Shown here in pieces: positions 10,959 through 22,335 of a DNA stretch of 64,000 nucleotides. The notes under the pieces are model-generated. The model was not told where the DNA came from. It searched no databases and saw only the letters and a program-made list of their open reading frames with translations. Origin of the DNA: Hyparrhenia diplandra (lineage: Eukaryota > Streptophyta > Magnoliopsida > Poales > Poaceae); the NCBI GenBank assembly GCA_015847255.1, contig JADLZK010012623.1, forward strand, positions 186,001 to 250,000, in the 5' to 3' direction. The position numbers and the translations under genes were made by a program. The first letter of the stretch is position 1, and every line of letters starts with the position of its first letter.

Positions 10959-13577
10959 GGGTGTGTTTAGTTAAGAACTTTTCTCCAAAATTTCTAAAAT
11001 TCCCATCACATCGAAACACTAAATGCACCAAAAAAGACGCATGTCCGTATGTAATTGCACGGTTTAGATGTATATTGTAAAGACGATTCTTTTGAGCCTA
11101 GTTACCCAATGATAGGATAATATTTATGTAACACCCTTAAATTTTGCATGTTTTTAAAATAGGGAATTTGATTTAATTATGTAATTTTTGTGATGCATTG
11201 AATATAGTTAAATAAAATTTTTTGTGGAATTAAAATACAATATAAGGTTAGATACATGATTTCTGCATCCATGCTGCTGCATGTTTTATATTGTGTTGTC
11301 TGTATTTTTTGGTAAATTCGAAATTATTTAAATCTGATAGAAAACTCCTTTGAAATCTGATTAAATAAATTGAAAATTGTATTTGTCTCTTGTTCAAGCT
11401 TTTCTGGAATCTGGCCCGATGGCCTGTTGATTTCCCACCTCGGCCAGGTAGCCAAGCCGACTTCCTCCCCATTCTCGGCCCAAGTGGTCGTTTTTTTTTT
11501 TTGCTGCTGGCCCGAGTGGCCTTCTGTTGGCCTGCTCGCCCCACTTTGGGCCGGCCCAGCTTTGGAGCAAAGCAGCAGCGCTGCGACCGCTCGTCCGTGC
11601 GTGCTCAACGTCGAAGTCGAATTCGACTCGAAACCGGCACCGCACCGCACGCCAAATCCCGCGAGCTCCGGGATATTCTTCCCTGTCTCTGCGCGTGCAC
11701 CACCCTATAAAGAGGTTGAAGCCCCGGCGCCGCCTTCTTTTCCATCTACGCGCAGCATCCGCCCTCGCCCAAGCTTACGGTTGCGCAACCCTAAGCCGCC
11801 GCCATTGAGCTCCGCTCAAGCCCTAAATTCGTCGCGACTGCTGTCTCGCTCCCGCAGTAAGGCGGTGTAACGCTCGTCCTGGACCTCGAGAACTCGCCGA
11901 GGCTATTTTCTTTGATTAATTTTGTTCATATCGACTCATTGCCATGTGCAGCATCGAGCCGTCCGCCACTCCGAGCCGCGTGCCCTCATCGGTCGATTCC
12001 GTACCTTGCCGTTGCCTTGGGTGAGTCCCCGACATCCTCCTCTTTCCATTGGATCAAACTGCGTCCAAAACGGTGGCCTATAGGGCCCGATTGAGCTACA
12101 CCGGCGAGCTCGGCCACCGCCATTCATGGCCGCCGCCGCGGCGCCTGTTTCCTCCGGCGGAAGCGCCACCCTTTTGGGTGGATCTAATCACAACCGTCCA
12201 TTTTGAATTCGAAGGCCAGAAACAGCCAGTACCCTTTCGGCCGGTTAAATTGCAAAAAGGCCTTACAAGTATTTTAAGTCGTTCACCGCCGTCCGTGGCG
12301 TATTCCAGTACCTAAGCTACGCCCATCGGAAAGCGTATTTCATCTTAACAGTTTCAATTTACGTATTCCAGTATTTACCATTTCATATTTAATTTATTAT
12401 TTTGTTCATGCAAAACTTGTAAAATGTGTAACTTCTCCGTTATAGCTCCGACTTCGATGATCTTTACGTCGATGTAATCGTAGCAACGCGTAGATTAGTT
12501 GTATATACTTTTTAACCTGTTTTCTTCTTTGGTGGTAAACCTGTTCTAATTGAGTCTCTTTGTTTTGCTTCGTGTATGAATGCTCTCGGATGATTGTGTG
12601 TTGATGCTTGATGAATCGAAAGTAGACGGTGAGCCGTTCGTTGGTGATCGGGAGTGCCTCTACGAGCAAGACCAGAAGAACCACCAGGACTTTGAGAATC
12701 AAGGCAAGTTTAGTTTTGGGATATGCTAGTTTTAATCCATGATATTACGACCTACTTAATGTTTATGCATTAAAATGTTAAATATGAATTATTCGACAAC
12801 ATTAGGATTTGTGCGTGACAGAGATCCGGTATTATAGTACAACTAAGGGGGTTATATGATTCGACATTAGTTCCCTAAAGATCATTTTTCTAGCAATATT
12901 GGAGGATGTGCCGATTTGGATATAGTATGCCCCCGGTCCGTAATATGTGAGTATAGGCTACAAGTTATGTGCCACATAGGAAGGGTGGTTTCTATGTCGA
13001 CGACTTAGCCGCCCCAACTTGTTAAACGAACCTTTTGGGGGCTTCTTAGTGGTTTTCGGTGCATGGACCTAATTAACCCATGCATTTGGGAATCACGACT
13101 CGTAGTGAAAGTGTACACTTCGCGCAGAGTTTGAGAAACCTGGTATACTAGCCTTGCCCAAGGTCACGGGCGGCCCCGTAACCTTTACATTAAAGATGAT
13201 GACTTTTGTTGCTAAATTAGTCATGGTTTACCGTTATATGCTTTACATTATTTATGTTATAATTATGAATTTGGGTAGATGTTTCCTTGGTATTCTTGCT
13301 AGAACGCGTTTGTACTTACCCTTACAATATCACATCAATAGATCAAGGCTGGAATGAGAACTACAGTGATGAGTAGTAGGCTTGGTGTCGACCGATCAAC
13401 TTTGTAATGAATATTTATTCGATATATAATATCATCGAGATGGTACTTTCATCGATTTGTCAGCTTATGTATGTGACAATCTCGGGCGCACATAAGATTT
13501 TTATGGAAAAAGTCTAAATCACACCCTATGCTTTTCAGTTCGCTACGGTGCCAATTTTCACGCATCTAAACACACTC
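10959..13577. mobile_element. Tourist-like (PIF/Harbinger-type) element carrying a nested LTR
   Basis: The terminal inverted repeats are GGGTGTGTTTAG at 10959 and CTAAACACACTC ending 13577, flanked by TAT at 10956-10958 and 13578-13580. A 3-bp duplication fits PIF/Harbinger MITEs. Unit A of the segmental duplication shows the empty site (ACCATTTGTTGCCGG near 4360). Without the nested LTR the MITE is about 250 bp. The left arm includes CCATCACATCGAAACACTAA and TTTTGAGCCTAGTTACCCAA, phrases I associate with grass MITEs. Confidence 0.8.
11127..13492 (+). mobile_element. Probable solo LTR of a large LTR retrotransposon
   Basis: It begins TGTAACACCC, a common 5' end of grass Gypsy LTRs, and ends about CTCGGGCGCACA. 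The internal CCCTATAAAGAGG at 11703 is a plausible TATA box on the plus strand, followed by a GC-rich leader. No PBS, purine tract or coding region adjoins either end. A clean 5-bp duplication was not found: the left flank is ATTTA, the right flank TAAGA. The 3' limit is therefore approximate. It sits inside the Tourist-like element. Confidence 0.6.
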
Positions 13578-13693
13578 TATGTTGACGGCCAACAAAGATG
13601 CACTATATCAGGTACATAAGTATCTTTTACAAGCTAGATAGATCCAAGTGACAACAACCTTTAATCTGTACTGACAAATCCATAAGTGAGAGC

Positions 13694-14249
13694 ATCATTT
13701 TCGCACCATGCTCATTGCACTAATCGCCCCATATCCTCGATGCCAGACCAGCTCATCATACTGTTCCAATTCTGCTGCTGCTGAAAAGGAGCCCATCACT
13801 GTGATGTTTATGTACTCATCATATATACAAAATCATATGAAACGATCAGATTTAAATCATTGACCACAACACAATGCTACCGACGGACCATAAATAGATT
13901 AACTGACTCTGCATCTGCAATTCTACATTCAGTTGTACAATTGAATAGCACTAGCATGGGGAAGAAGAACAAAGTTTTCAGCATTTCTCTACGCATCAAA
14001 ACAAGCACAGGCGTGCAATCTCACTCTAACTTGGTCAATGACGTGGCCGACAACGGGTGTTCCGTGTTCTTGCCTCGCTTTTCCGCCGCCGGTGAAGCAC
14101 ATGAGGCTTGAGATAGGAACCGCATGTGCCACCATTAAAAAGAAATACGGTTAAACAAAGCATTGTCAGTCAGTAAACTTGATCTTATATAGATGGTACC
14201 ATTTTCTAGAACAATCGAAGCAGACGTTGCTTGGCGCTTACCATTTGTC
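13694..14249 (-). other. Host sequence next to a putative exon; possible second exon at about 13980-14110
   Basis: On the minus strand a GTAAGC donor at 14249 could pair with a CTCAAG acceptor near 14109. The joined frame would read CLMCFTGGGKARQEHG and continue to a stop near 13980. An alternative frame there reads PAAEKRGKNTEHPLSATS. I cannot decide between them, nor exclude that the upstream exon simply ends in TAA. The rest shows no feature. Confidence 0.25.
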
Positions 14250-14336
14250 AATCCAGCTCAAATTCTTTTCAGGCTCAACTGCAGGAGCTGGAGGAGCTAC
14301 AACAGTGTTCGTGTTGTTGACGCGGCTGTTGGTATT
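14250..14336 (-). CDS. Coding exon fragment cut by G2
   Basis: The minus-strand frame encodes RVNNTNTVVAPPAPAVEPEK and ends KNLSWIDKW, followed directly by TAA, which also forms a good splice donor (TG|GTAAGC). The exon starts at the GCGGC target duplication of G2. Joining the flanks across G2 puts the splice-acceptor-like CTATATAG just before GCCGC, so G2 may have landed within 5 bp of a 3' splice site. The proline/alanine-rich linker plus conserved-looking tail suggests real coding sequence. I do not recognise the gene, and the coding fragments on the far side of G2 (46080-46335) do not clearly belong to it. Confidence 0.4.
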
Positions 14337-15826
14337 TGTTAAGTGCTAAAAAATATAAAGGTTTCGCAATCGCACGTAATACCATTACAGCTTTTCTCTA
14401 GGAGAGTATTCTAGAGTATCGTATCCACAGGGAAGCTTTGGCATAAGAATCTAATAATTCACAATCATGCATCTACTAAATTAACAAACCACTAGACTAA
14501 AGTGAGGGGGTAAATGATATATGATAGGAGTTAAGCATAATCACACACAAGAGAATTTCTAAGATAAATGTGTAGCTAGCAAGTTGAGAGGACAGCGGGA
14601 GAGATCAAGGTTCCTACGTACTTCTCTATTACTTAGGTTCTATGATAGTAATTACACTAATGCACTTTGGAGCAGCAGATCCGTCCCAACTCTCGAGAAA
14701 GACCGGGAAGAAGGTAGTCGGGAGAAGGCTGCCAAAAGCTCTACGAAACACCAACCCGTACGTGGTGGACTACATCGGCCGGTCAGAGCTGTCACCTCTG
14801 AGGCTACCACAACTATCCGTAGGTTTGGGCGCAACCTCAGGTAACCTATAGGCCTAGACACCAAGTCTACACTATCGATTACTACTCTAGCTACCTAGCA
14901 TAACTAGAGCTCTCAATACGAGCGGAGATCCCATGAAATAGCATAATAACTATACTTAACCAAATATATGAAAGACATGGAAGCAAATAGAGAAGATAAA
15001 TATATAAACCATAAGTCTTATAAAGGAAGGATACAAGACATACCAAACTCTGTAGACATCTCCAGAACCGGAGCGTAGCTCCGCTCTCCCTAACACTCTA
15101 GTTGCTAATCTACTACATTGAAGTGTCTAGCCCTAATTCTCTAGTGGAGAGGTTGTCCTCACATTGGGACACCTCAATGACCAACAGGTCAAGAGATAAT
15201 GAATGGAATAAATTAGGGTTTCACCCAGGGGTAAGGGGGGTCTGTTTATGTAGCCCTTGGCGATGAACGATGGCCCTTGGATCAAACCGACCTTGAGCAA
15301 CGGCGTAGATACAACCTCAATGTCGGTTAGAAACCGAGCCACTGGCGGAGTGGAGTAGGACTCAACTCTGGCGGTCGCCATGGATGGGCCTGCCGATCGC
15401 CCGATCCATCATGGAGTTTGGGCCCGAGCTTTTCGTGGGTGCGTAGATCTCGTCGATAGCTTTCCAATAACTAGTATTTTCTTTGAAACGGAGTCCGGAT
15501 GAGAAAGTTATGGCGTTTTAGTGAACTCGCTCCGCAACCGATATCTTTTGATTCTAGACTCTAAATATAGCGGACAATATATCCGTTTCGATCGTCTCGA
15601 CGAGCTCTTTGCAATGGTGCTATCTTGGAATATGTTTGTAATATGTTTTATGCTTCATATGTCTTGCAAACTCTAGGCTTTTTCTCGTTTAGTCCCCGAA
15701 AATATATAAATCACCAAAACTTGTGGAACTATGTTATACAAGCCCCTAGTCTATGTGATTATTCATTTTATGCCCTTATTTCATATTTAGTTGACTATTA
15801 ATATTATGCTATAACAGGTGTCAACA
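14337..15826 (-). repeat. G2 left (3') LTR
   Basis: 1,490 bp, from TGTTGGTATTTGTTAAG to GGTGTCAACA. It matches 42239-45137 once the inverted solo LTR there is removed. Landmarks are CTAGAGTATCGTATCCACAG, CACCAACCCGTACGTGGTGG and CGATCGTCTCGACGAGCTC. Confidence 0.9.
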
Positions 15827-17502
15827 AGTTCCCCAAGCTTACCCTTTCTTTGTCTCTAGCAAAGCCAAACTTAGCAATGGATCGGGAGTTGCTACAACGC
15901 TTTCACGCCTCAAAAGTACACATGCTCTCAAACATAATTTCTCCTGCGGATAAGAATAAACTTTTTCAACCTTTAACTTACCCATATTACCTTTAACCAT
16001 GGAGCTTATAGCCTTTTCTTAGGATCTTGGGCAATTAAAAGATAGAACAATCAAGTCAAGCACCATGTCTCGACTCTTCGATCAACTTTCATTCTGGAGT
16101 TTTTGCAAGTTTTCGAAATAAAACTCAAAGTTCCTTTTGTATGACCCTCTCAAGTCTCTCATTTATGGTATTTGTGGGTCCTCACTTAGGGGCAATAATG
16201 TTGTGTTGCCTTTCTCTCATCATATGTGGTATTTTTGGAATAAGGCAAGAGGGACACTATGCCTTCTTCTCTCTCACCCTATATCTAAAGCTTATATGTG
16301 GAGCTCATAGGTGGGAGAAAACTACATCTACTTACTAAGCATGTATTGTAAGTTCAAGCAATAGATCCAAAGTCACGAGTCATCTTGATCAAGTGATGCA
16401 TGTGTGATGAAATGATGGTAGGTGCGAGTGTAATGAATGCAATGAGGGGAAAGCCTAATTCTACTTTTTGCTCCTTGAAGAATCATCTCTCTTTAGAATC
16501 TTGAAATATTTATGAGAACCTGGGTTGTATTCTCCTTTTCTTTCTATCTCTTTTTTTTTTTTTTCATGGAGGCGGGCATCTAAGAACTCATTGTTTTTAT
16601 TGCGGATACTTGTCCATTTTTTAACTCTCCTTTATTCACCTTTTTTTTTTCCTACTTTTCTCTTTCTTCTTTTTTTCAATACAACCCAAGTCTCTTTTGT
16701 GATAAACTTTTTAGAGATAGACAAGAGTAATGAAGCTTTGTAAGATGTTGGCTAAGTGGATAGATATAGGGAATATTTTTGGATGCTCTCTCCTCAGTAG
16801 GAGTAGAACGTTTTTGGTGGATGCTTTGTGGATGCGTACTTCTAAGGTAGAAGTAGCATAAATGCAAGTGAGAAAGAGTGGAGTGGAAATAGACTGTAGT
16901 GGAGTGGAGTGTGCATGATCGGCATGACAAGTTTCTAAGGGTCGACAAAGATTGAACAAATTCAATGCAAAAGCAAGCGACCTATATATATGTCAAAGGG
17001 TTTTCCTAATCTAGGGAACATGTATATATGGCTGTGGTAGGAGGTTCAACACTCTGTCATACGGGAACTTAGCATGTGCACTTTAATTTTTAAAAGATAA
17101 ATCTCCAGAAATCTAGTATCACTAGGAGTAAGATCAAATAGCAGCTCAGACTCTCATATATCATATTCGTCAATCACCTAGACTTGAGCAAGCATTTGCT
17201 ACCCACAGGTTTTAGGTTCAGAGCAAATCTCAAGTCAAAGCGATTTGCATTAAAATCTCGAGAGAAATTAAGCTTGAAAGGTAGGTACTTGAAAGCAATT
17301 ACAATGAGCAACTATTCATCATCTCCAAGGCTAGAGATTATCTTGAGTTTATTTTATTCTCACACTCTAATAAAGACTAGATAGACTCTTTTTATTTGGT
17401 TTCCTTAGTTATGCATCTTTTTATTTATTTCTAATAAAGCAAATAAATCTAGCTAATATTAAAATAAGATAGAGGGATACTTATCTAGATACATGGGGGT
17501 TG
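15827..17502 (-). other. G2 internal region, left part, no coding seen
   Basis: The sequence next to the LTR (AGTTCCCCAAGCTTACCC) is the purine-tract end of the element on the minus strand. Poly-T and pyrimidine-rich blocks occur at 16545-16680. No retroviral domain is visible. The first about 585 bp recur at 45138-45720. Confidence 0.6.
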
Positions 17503-17964
17503 TGTAAGGTCCTAGATGGCTAGAGGGGGTGAATAGCCTATAAAATTTTTCTACAAGCTCAACTAAACAAACCGATTAGTATAAAAACACGTACAAAAGC
17601 GGTTTGCACTAGCTCTAGTAGTCTTGCAAGCCTTCTAGTGACAAGACTAAATAATTCTATGATCTCTAATTCACACAAAGTCTATGTCACTACTCTAGCT
17701 AATGAGCAATCCTAAAATGGTCCTTATGCTAGCAAGAACAACTACACAAAGCAAGTGCTAGCTCTCTACTCAAGGTAAACTAGGAAAGTAATGCAAGAGT
17801 GAGAATCTTGTTGTACTTGACTTGTAGAGGCTATGAACCAATCACCGGGAAGAGGATGAACCAATCAACACAATGAGATGATGAACCAATCACCAAGACA
17901 AGAGACACGTCGATGTGTTGACCCGGAGTTCGCTTGTACACCGACAAGTTACTCTCGGTTGTCA

Positions 17965-19621
17965 GACAATAAGGTGGCGTAGCAAATAAGCAAGGCTTCA
18001 ACTAGCTATGCAAGCCACAAGTCAATTCTATTGTCTCTAATTCACACAAGGCTAAGTCTCTACTTTTACTCCTAGGTGAACAAGCAAGTCTAACTAGTTT
18101 ACCGACTAGAAGCTAACAAGGCTAAGCAACCTAAAACACTACTCAAGCTACTTACTCTAAGCACCCTAACAAGATACACTATGAAGGTAATGCAAGAGAT
18201 GCTAGAATACAATACCACCGGTGTAGAGTCGAGGTGGAAGCCAATCACCGTGTACAAGAAATCTCCAACGAGCAATGACAAGCGACACGATGATTTTTCA
18301 CCGAGGTTCACGTGCTTTGCCAAGCACGCTACTCCCGTTTGTGGCGACGCACTCACTTGACGGATGATAAGCTTAATGGCCTATGCCAAATCCCGGTGGG
18401 AGCTCAATCAACCGAACACAAGAGAGGGTCCAACAAGCCACGAGCAATCCACTAGTGATGCCTTTCGCGTACCTCCGCGGGGTAAGGCTCAACCCCTCAC
18501 AATCACCACCGGTGTGGCCTCGAACAAGCTCCAATCGAGCTCAACACCGCCTCTTGCTCCAAGCCGCTAGGGAACCAAGCAAATTCCCAAGAAAACAAGA
18601 ATCCCGCGGCTTCTCCAAGGATGAAGTGCCTCTAGATGCAAGACTAATCAAGCAATGCACTTCTATCACTCTCAAACTCACTCAAGATTCGAAGTTAGAG
18701 TGAAGAGATGAGTGGAGAGGAGTCTCACAAGCTCACAAGTGTGTAGGAGTGTTCAAATGTGCAAGAGAGGGGTCCCAATACCGGCCAAACCAATATATAT
18801 AGACCCCCTCACGAGATAGAGCCGTTGGACTTCAAAATGGGCTCTGGTGGGGTGGCCGGACGCGCCGGACGCACGCACCGGTGTCGGTCGTCCAGCGTCC
18901 GGTCCATCGCTTCCGGTCGCTACCGACAAGGCCATCGGGCCCCCACTTAACGGTAACCGGCGCCCGGTCACGGGGTCCGGTCACCACCGGAAGCGCCCCG
19001 GTCCGGCGTCCGATCACGGCGTCCGGTGTTTTTTTTTTGACGCGGCTGCCGGCTCTCGCGGACGCCCGGCCGGGCGTCCGGTCGGTCCCGTCGGTCAGCA
19101 CCTCGTGCGTCCGGCCGCCTACGGGGACAGCAGCATCTTCTTCCTTTTCTTTGCTCTTTGCTTCCAACTTGCTTCGCCTCTTGCCATGGGTTGCCAACAC
19201 GTCCAAGATGATCACGTTATCACCAATGTTAGCACGTCGAGATGTTAGGCAAGATCGAAGTTAGTGCTCTCATGTCCTAAATGCAATATGCAAGTCAATT
19301 GGACCTAGAAGCACTTCATGCAAGGATTGTCGCGGCATCCCCTCTTGATAGTCGGCTATCTATCCTATAATGTGATCACACGCTCTATCGTGTCTTGATC
19401 ACCGAAAGGAAAACCCTATCAAGTATACCTTTGCCTTGATCTCGGGTTCCTCTCAAGCCGATCATCGAGCTTGACGATCCATCATGTCCACCACCATTGT
19501 CCATGTTCATGATCATCATGCTCCTTGTCATCCTTCTAATCCTTTCTAAAGTCATACACTTAGAGCAAGGATTAGTCCACAAGTGTCGTCATCAATTTCC
19601 AAAACCAAACATGAGATTTCA
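17965..19621 (-). repeat. Element A 3' LTR (outer end missing)
   Basis: It matches the 5' LTR from CAGACAATAAGGTGGCG onward and ends at AACATGAGATTTCA next to the purine tract. The first 73 bp of the family LTR (TGAAAGGTCC...) are absent; family B LTR sequence abuts instead. A TATATAGACCCCC TATA-like phrase lies near 18793. Confidence 0.88.
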
Positions 19622-20762
19622 ATCTCCCCCTTTTTGGTAATTGATGACAACCAACTCACAAAGATAAGAAATAAATTCAATTTAACTTGAATTGCTTGCC
19701 CATTAGAGTTTTGAACAAAAGTCAAGGAATGGACAATCATTTCAAGGTTCGGTTTGGTAGTAGTAGCTCCCCCTACATATGTGCTTCCATGTGTTTGGTT
19801 CAAGTTTACACATATGTAAAGATAGAAACCTTTGGGAGGAGATACTAATACCAAGGAGATGCTAAGGTTCTAGAATTTGGACCTTTGAAGCGTGAAACCA
19901 TCGGAGTCCTTAGCATCATGTATCTAGACATTCATCAAAAACTCAACATACCCCATGAGATCAACATTATAGGCTAAAATGTGAGCTTTGTCTAGATACA
20001 ACCTATGCATGCTAGTTGGTCAATACACCAAACAATTTTTTTCATTATGAAAAACTAGCATACACCAAGCATCATGTATCTAGACATTCATCAAAAAACT
20101 CAATCATGATCAACATTATAGGCTAAAATGTGAGCTTTGTCTAGATACAACCTAATGCTAGTTGGTCAATACACCTCAAAAACTAGCATGCAATCATGTA
20201 TATTGAATTTAGATTGCCAATGCAACATCACATTATGATCATGCACATACAAATGCACAAATAGTCTATGAGCTTGCTCCCCTATTTGTGTGATCCTTTC
20301 AACATCTTTGTGACTTATTTCTCCCCCTTTGTCAACAATCACCAAAAAGGTGTAAATGAGAGAAATCAAGTCAATCAAAGTATCACATGTGGTCTCATCT
20401 AGATCACTTGCCTTTCCATGTATTCAAGTTTGAACCAAGGACAAGCTTTTTCACACCTCATATACATAAGGGTTATCTTGCACCATGTTAGAATACACAT
20501 CAATAACTCATTTTCTAGAGTTGACACTAGGATTGCAAGCACATAAACATGTCATATGCCACCACTAGTTCATAAAAACATTCAAAGCAATAGTGGTGCC
20601 ACACATACATTGAAATCATTTTATTTACCATGAATGAGCCTATTAAATTGCATAATGTCTAGATGCACTAACAAGTCCTTAGCAAGTATGAATGCCATGA
20701 CAACCAACTTTTTTACCTTGGGTGTTTGTCGAAGGAGAGGCATGTCATATAAGTGGGGTGCA
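19622..20762 (-). other. Element A 3' untranslated region with direct repeats and duplicated purine tract
   Basis: No open frame of note is found between the pol stop and the 3' LTR. An approximately 110-bp direct repeat occurs at about 19917-20030 and about 20064-20172 (shared CATCATGTATCTAGACATTC and GGCTAAAATGTGAGCTTTGT). A second purine-tract-like block, AAAGGGGGAGAAATAAG on the minus strand, lies at about 20324-20340 in addition to the main tract at 19622-19636. Extra purine tracts upstream of the 3' LTR are a known Sirevirus trait. Confidence 0.7.
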
Positions 20763-21422
20763 TCAACTCAAGTTGGAGAAGTCAATAATGTTCAATTCTC
20801 CCTTTAGCATGCAAAACCTCTTCTCATCAAGTGGCTTGGTGAATATGTCGGCTAGTTGATCTTCGGTGCCAATGCCCATGATACAAATATCACCCTTTTG
20901 TTGATGATCTCTTATGAAGTGGTGCCTTATATCAATGTGCTTTGTTCTTGGATGTTGAACCGGATTTTGAGTCATCTTTCTAGCACTTTCATTGTCACAA
21001 AACAATGGAACCTTGTCAAATGTGAATCCAAAATCCTTCAATGTTGACCTCATCCAAAGCAATTGAGTGCAACAACTTCCCGCACTAATGTATTCGGCTT
21101 CGGCGGTAGAGAGAGCAACACTATTTTGCTTCTTTGAAGACCATGATACTAGTGACCTTCCAAGGAATTGACATGTGCCACTTGTGCTCATTCTATTTAT
21201 CTTGCATCCTCCATAATCGGAATCCGAATATCCAATCAAATCAAACTTGGATCCCTTTGGATACCATAGTCCAACATCTTGTGTGCCCTTCAAGTACCTC
21301 ACAATTCTCTTTGTTGCTTTGAGGTGACTTTCTCTTGGATCGGATTGATATCTAGCACACATGCCCACACTAAATGCTATGTCCGGTCTTGATGCGGTTG
21401 CATAGAGCAAGCTTCCAATCAT
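20763..21422 (-). pseudogene. Element A pol: RNase H domain and C-terminus
   Basis: The frame encodes the end of Copia pol, which degrades the RNA strand of the RNA-DNA hybrid during reverse transcription in the virus-like particle. It has the family-typical MIGSLLYATASRPDIAFSVG and RYLKGTQ, then RNase H with YSDSDYGG (first Asp), LSTAEAEYIS (Glu), CDNESA (Asp) and RTKHIDIRHHF. It ends in a stop after LNIIDFSNLS. The preceding RT frame is shifted by one base near 21420, which is why I call it a pseudogene. Domain identity is clear from the motifs. Confidence 0.93.
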
Positions 21423-22335
21423 GGACCTATACTTCTTTTTTGCTCAACCATGTTGCCACATGGATCGGGGTCAAGGCTTCCATTAGTTGCCATTGGTGTG
21501 GACATTGACTTGGCATCTTGCAAATCAAACTTCTTGATCATGTCTTTGATGTACTTGGTTTGACTAATGAATGTGCCATTCTTCATTTGCTTGATTTGGA
21601 GACCAAGAAAGAATGTGAGTTCTCCAAGCATTGACATCTCAAACTCATTAGCCATCATCTTAGCAAACTCTTCACAAAACTCTTGATTGGTTGACCCAAA
21701 GATAATGTCATCAACATATATTTGCAACACAAACAAGTCTTTGCCAATCTTCTTGATGAAGAGTGTGGTGTCCACCTTGCCCATCTTGAACCCTTTAGAG
21801 AGGAGAAAATCTCTCAATCTCTCATACCATGCTCTTGGTGCTTGTTTCAATCCATACAAAGCCTTCTTCAACTTGTAAACATGGTTGGGATACTTCTCAT
21901 CTTCAAAGCCCGGTGGTTGCTCAACATACACCAACTCATTTATGAAGCCATTCAAGAATGCACTTTTCACATCCATTTGATAGAGCTTGATGTCATGTGC
22001 ACATGCATAGGCAAGCAAGATTCTAATTGCTTCAAGTCTAGCAACCGGTGCATAGGTCTCTCCAAAGTCAAGACCTTCTACTTGTGAATACCCTTGAGCT
22101 ACTAGCCTTGCCTTGTTTCTCACAACAATTCCATCTTGATCTTGCTTGTTCTTGAAGACCCACTTGGTTCCAATCACATTGTAGTTCTTTGGCCTTTCCA
22201 CCAATTCCCATACATCATTTCTCTTGAAATTGTTCAACTCTTCATGCATGGCATTGATCCAATCTTCCTTCTTGAGTGCATCTCCAATGTTCTCCGGCTC
22301 TTCTTGTGCAACAAAGGCATGATGTGCACAAAAAA
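21419..22335 (-). pseudogene. Element A pol: reverse transcriptase (RVT_2)
   Basis: Copies element RNA into DNA. Visible landmarks in order are WELVERP, KARLVAQGYSQ, DFGETYAPVAR, MDVKSAFLNG (first catalytic Asp), YVEQPPGFE, KKALYGLKQAPRAWY and IYVDDIIFG (the YVDD active site, near 21700-21725), then QTKYIKDMIKKF. The length is normal for Copia RT. Frameshifts separate it from the upstream integrase C-terminal frame (about 22335) and from the RNase H frame (about 21420). No active-site residue is missing, so the damage is limited to reading-frame breaks. Confidence 0.94.

Larger units (their letters stand above)
4789..13693. repeat. Tandem segmental duplication, unit B, opened by later insertions
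   Basis: Unit B matches unit A in three pieces: 4789-5274, 10737-10955 and 13581-13693. The gap 5275-10736 is the X0 LTR element with its GTCAC duplication. The gap 10959-13577 is a Tourist-like element with a large LTR inside. After removing both, the two units are collinear across about 0.8 kb, so duplication came before both insertions. Confidence 0.85.

Noticed and set aside
18753..19264. GC-rich open frames with Arg/Pro/Gly-rich products; same at 27000-27500
   Set aside because: LTR sequence of element A; composition artefacts read in all frames.
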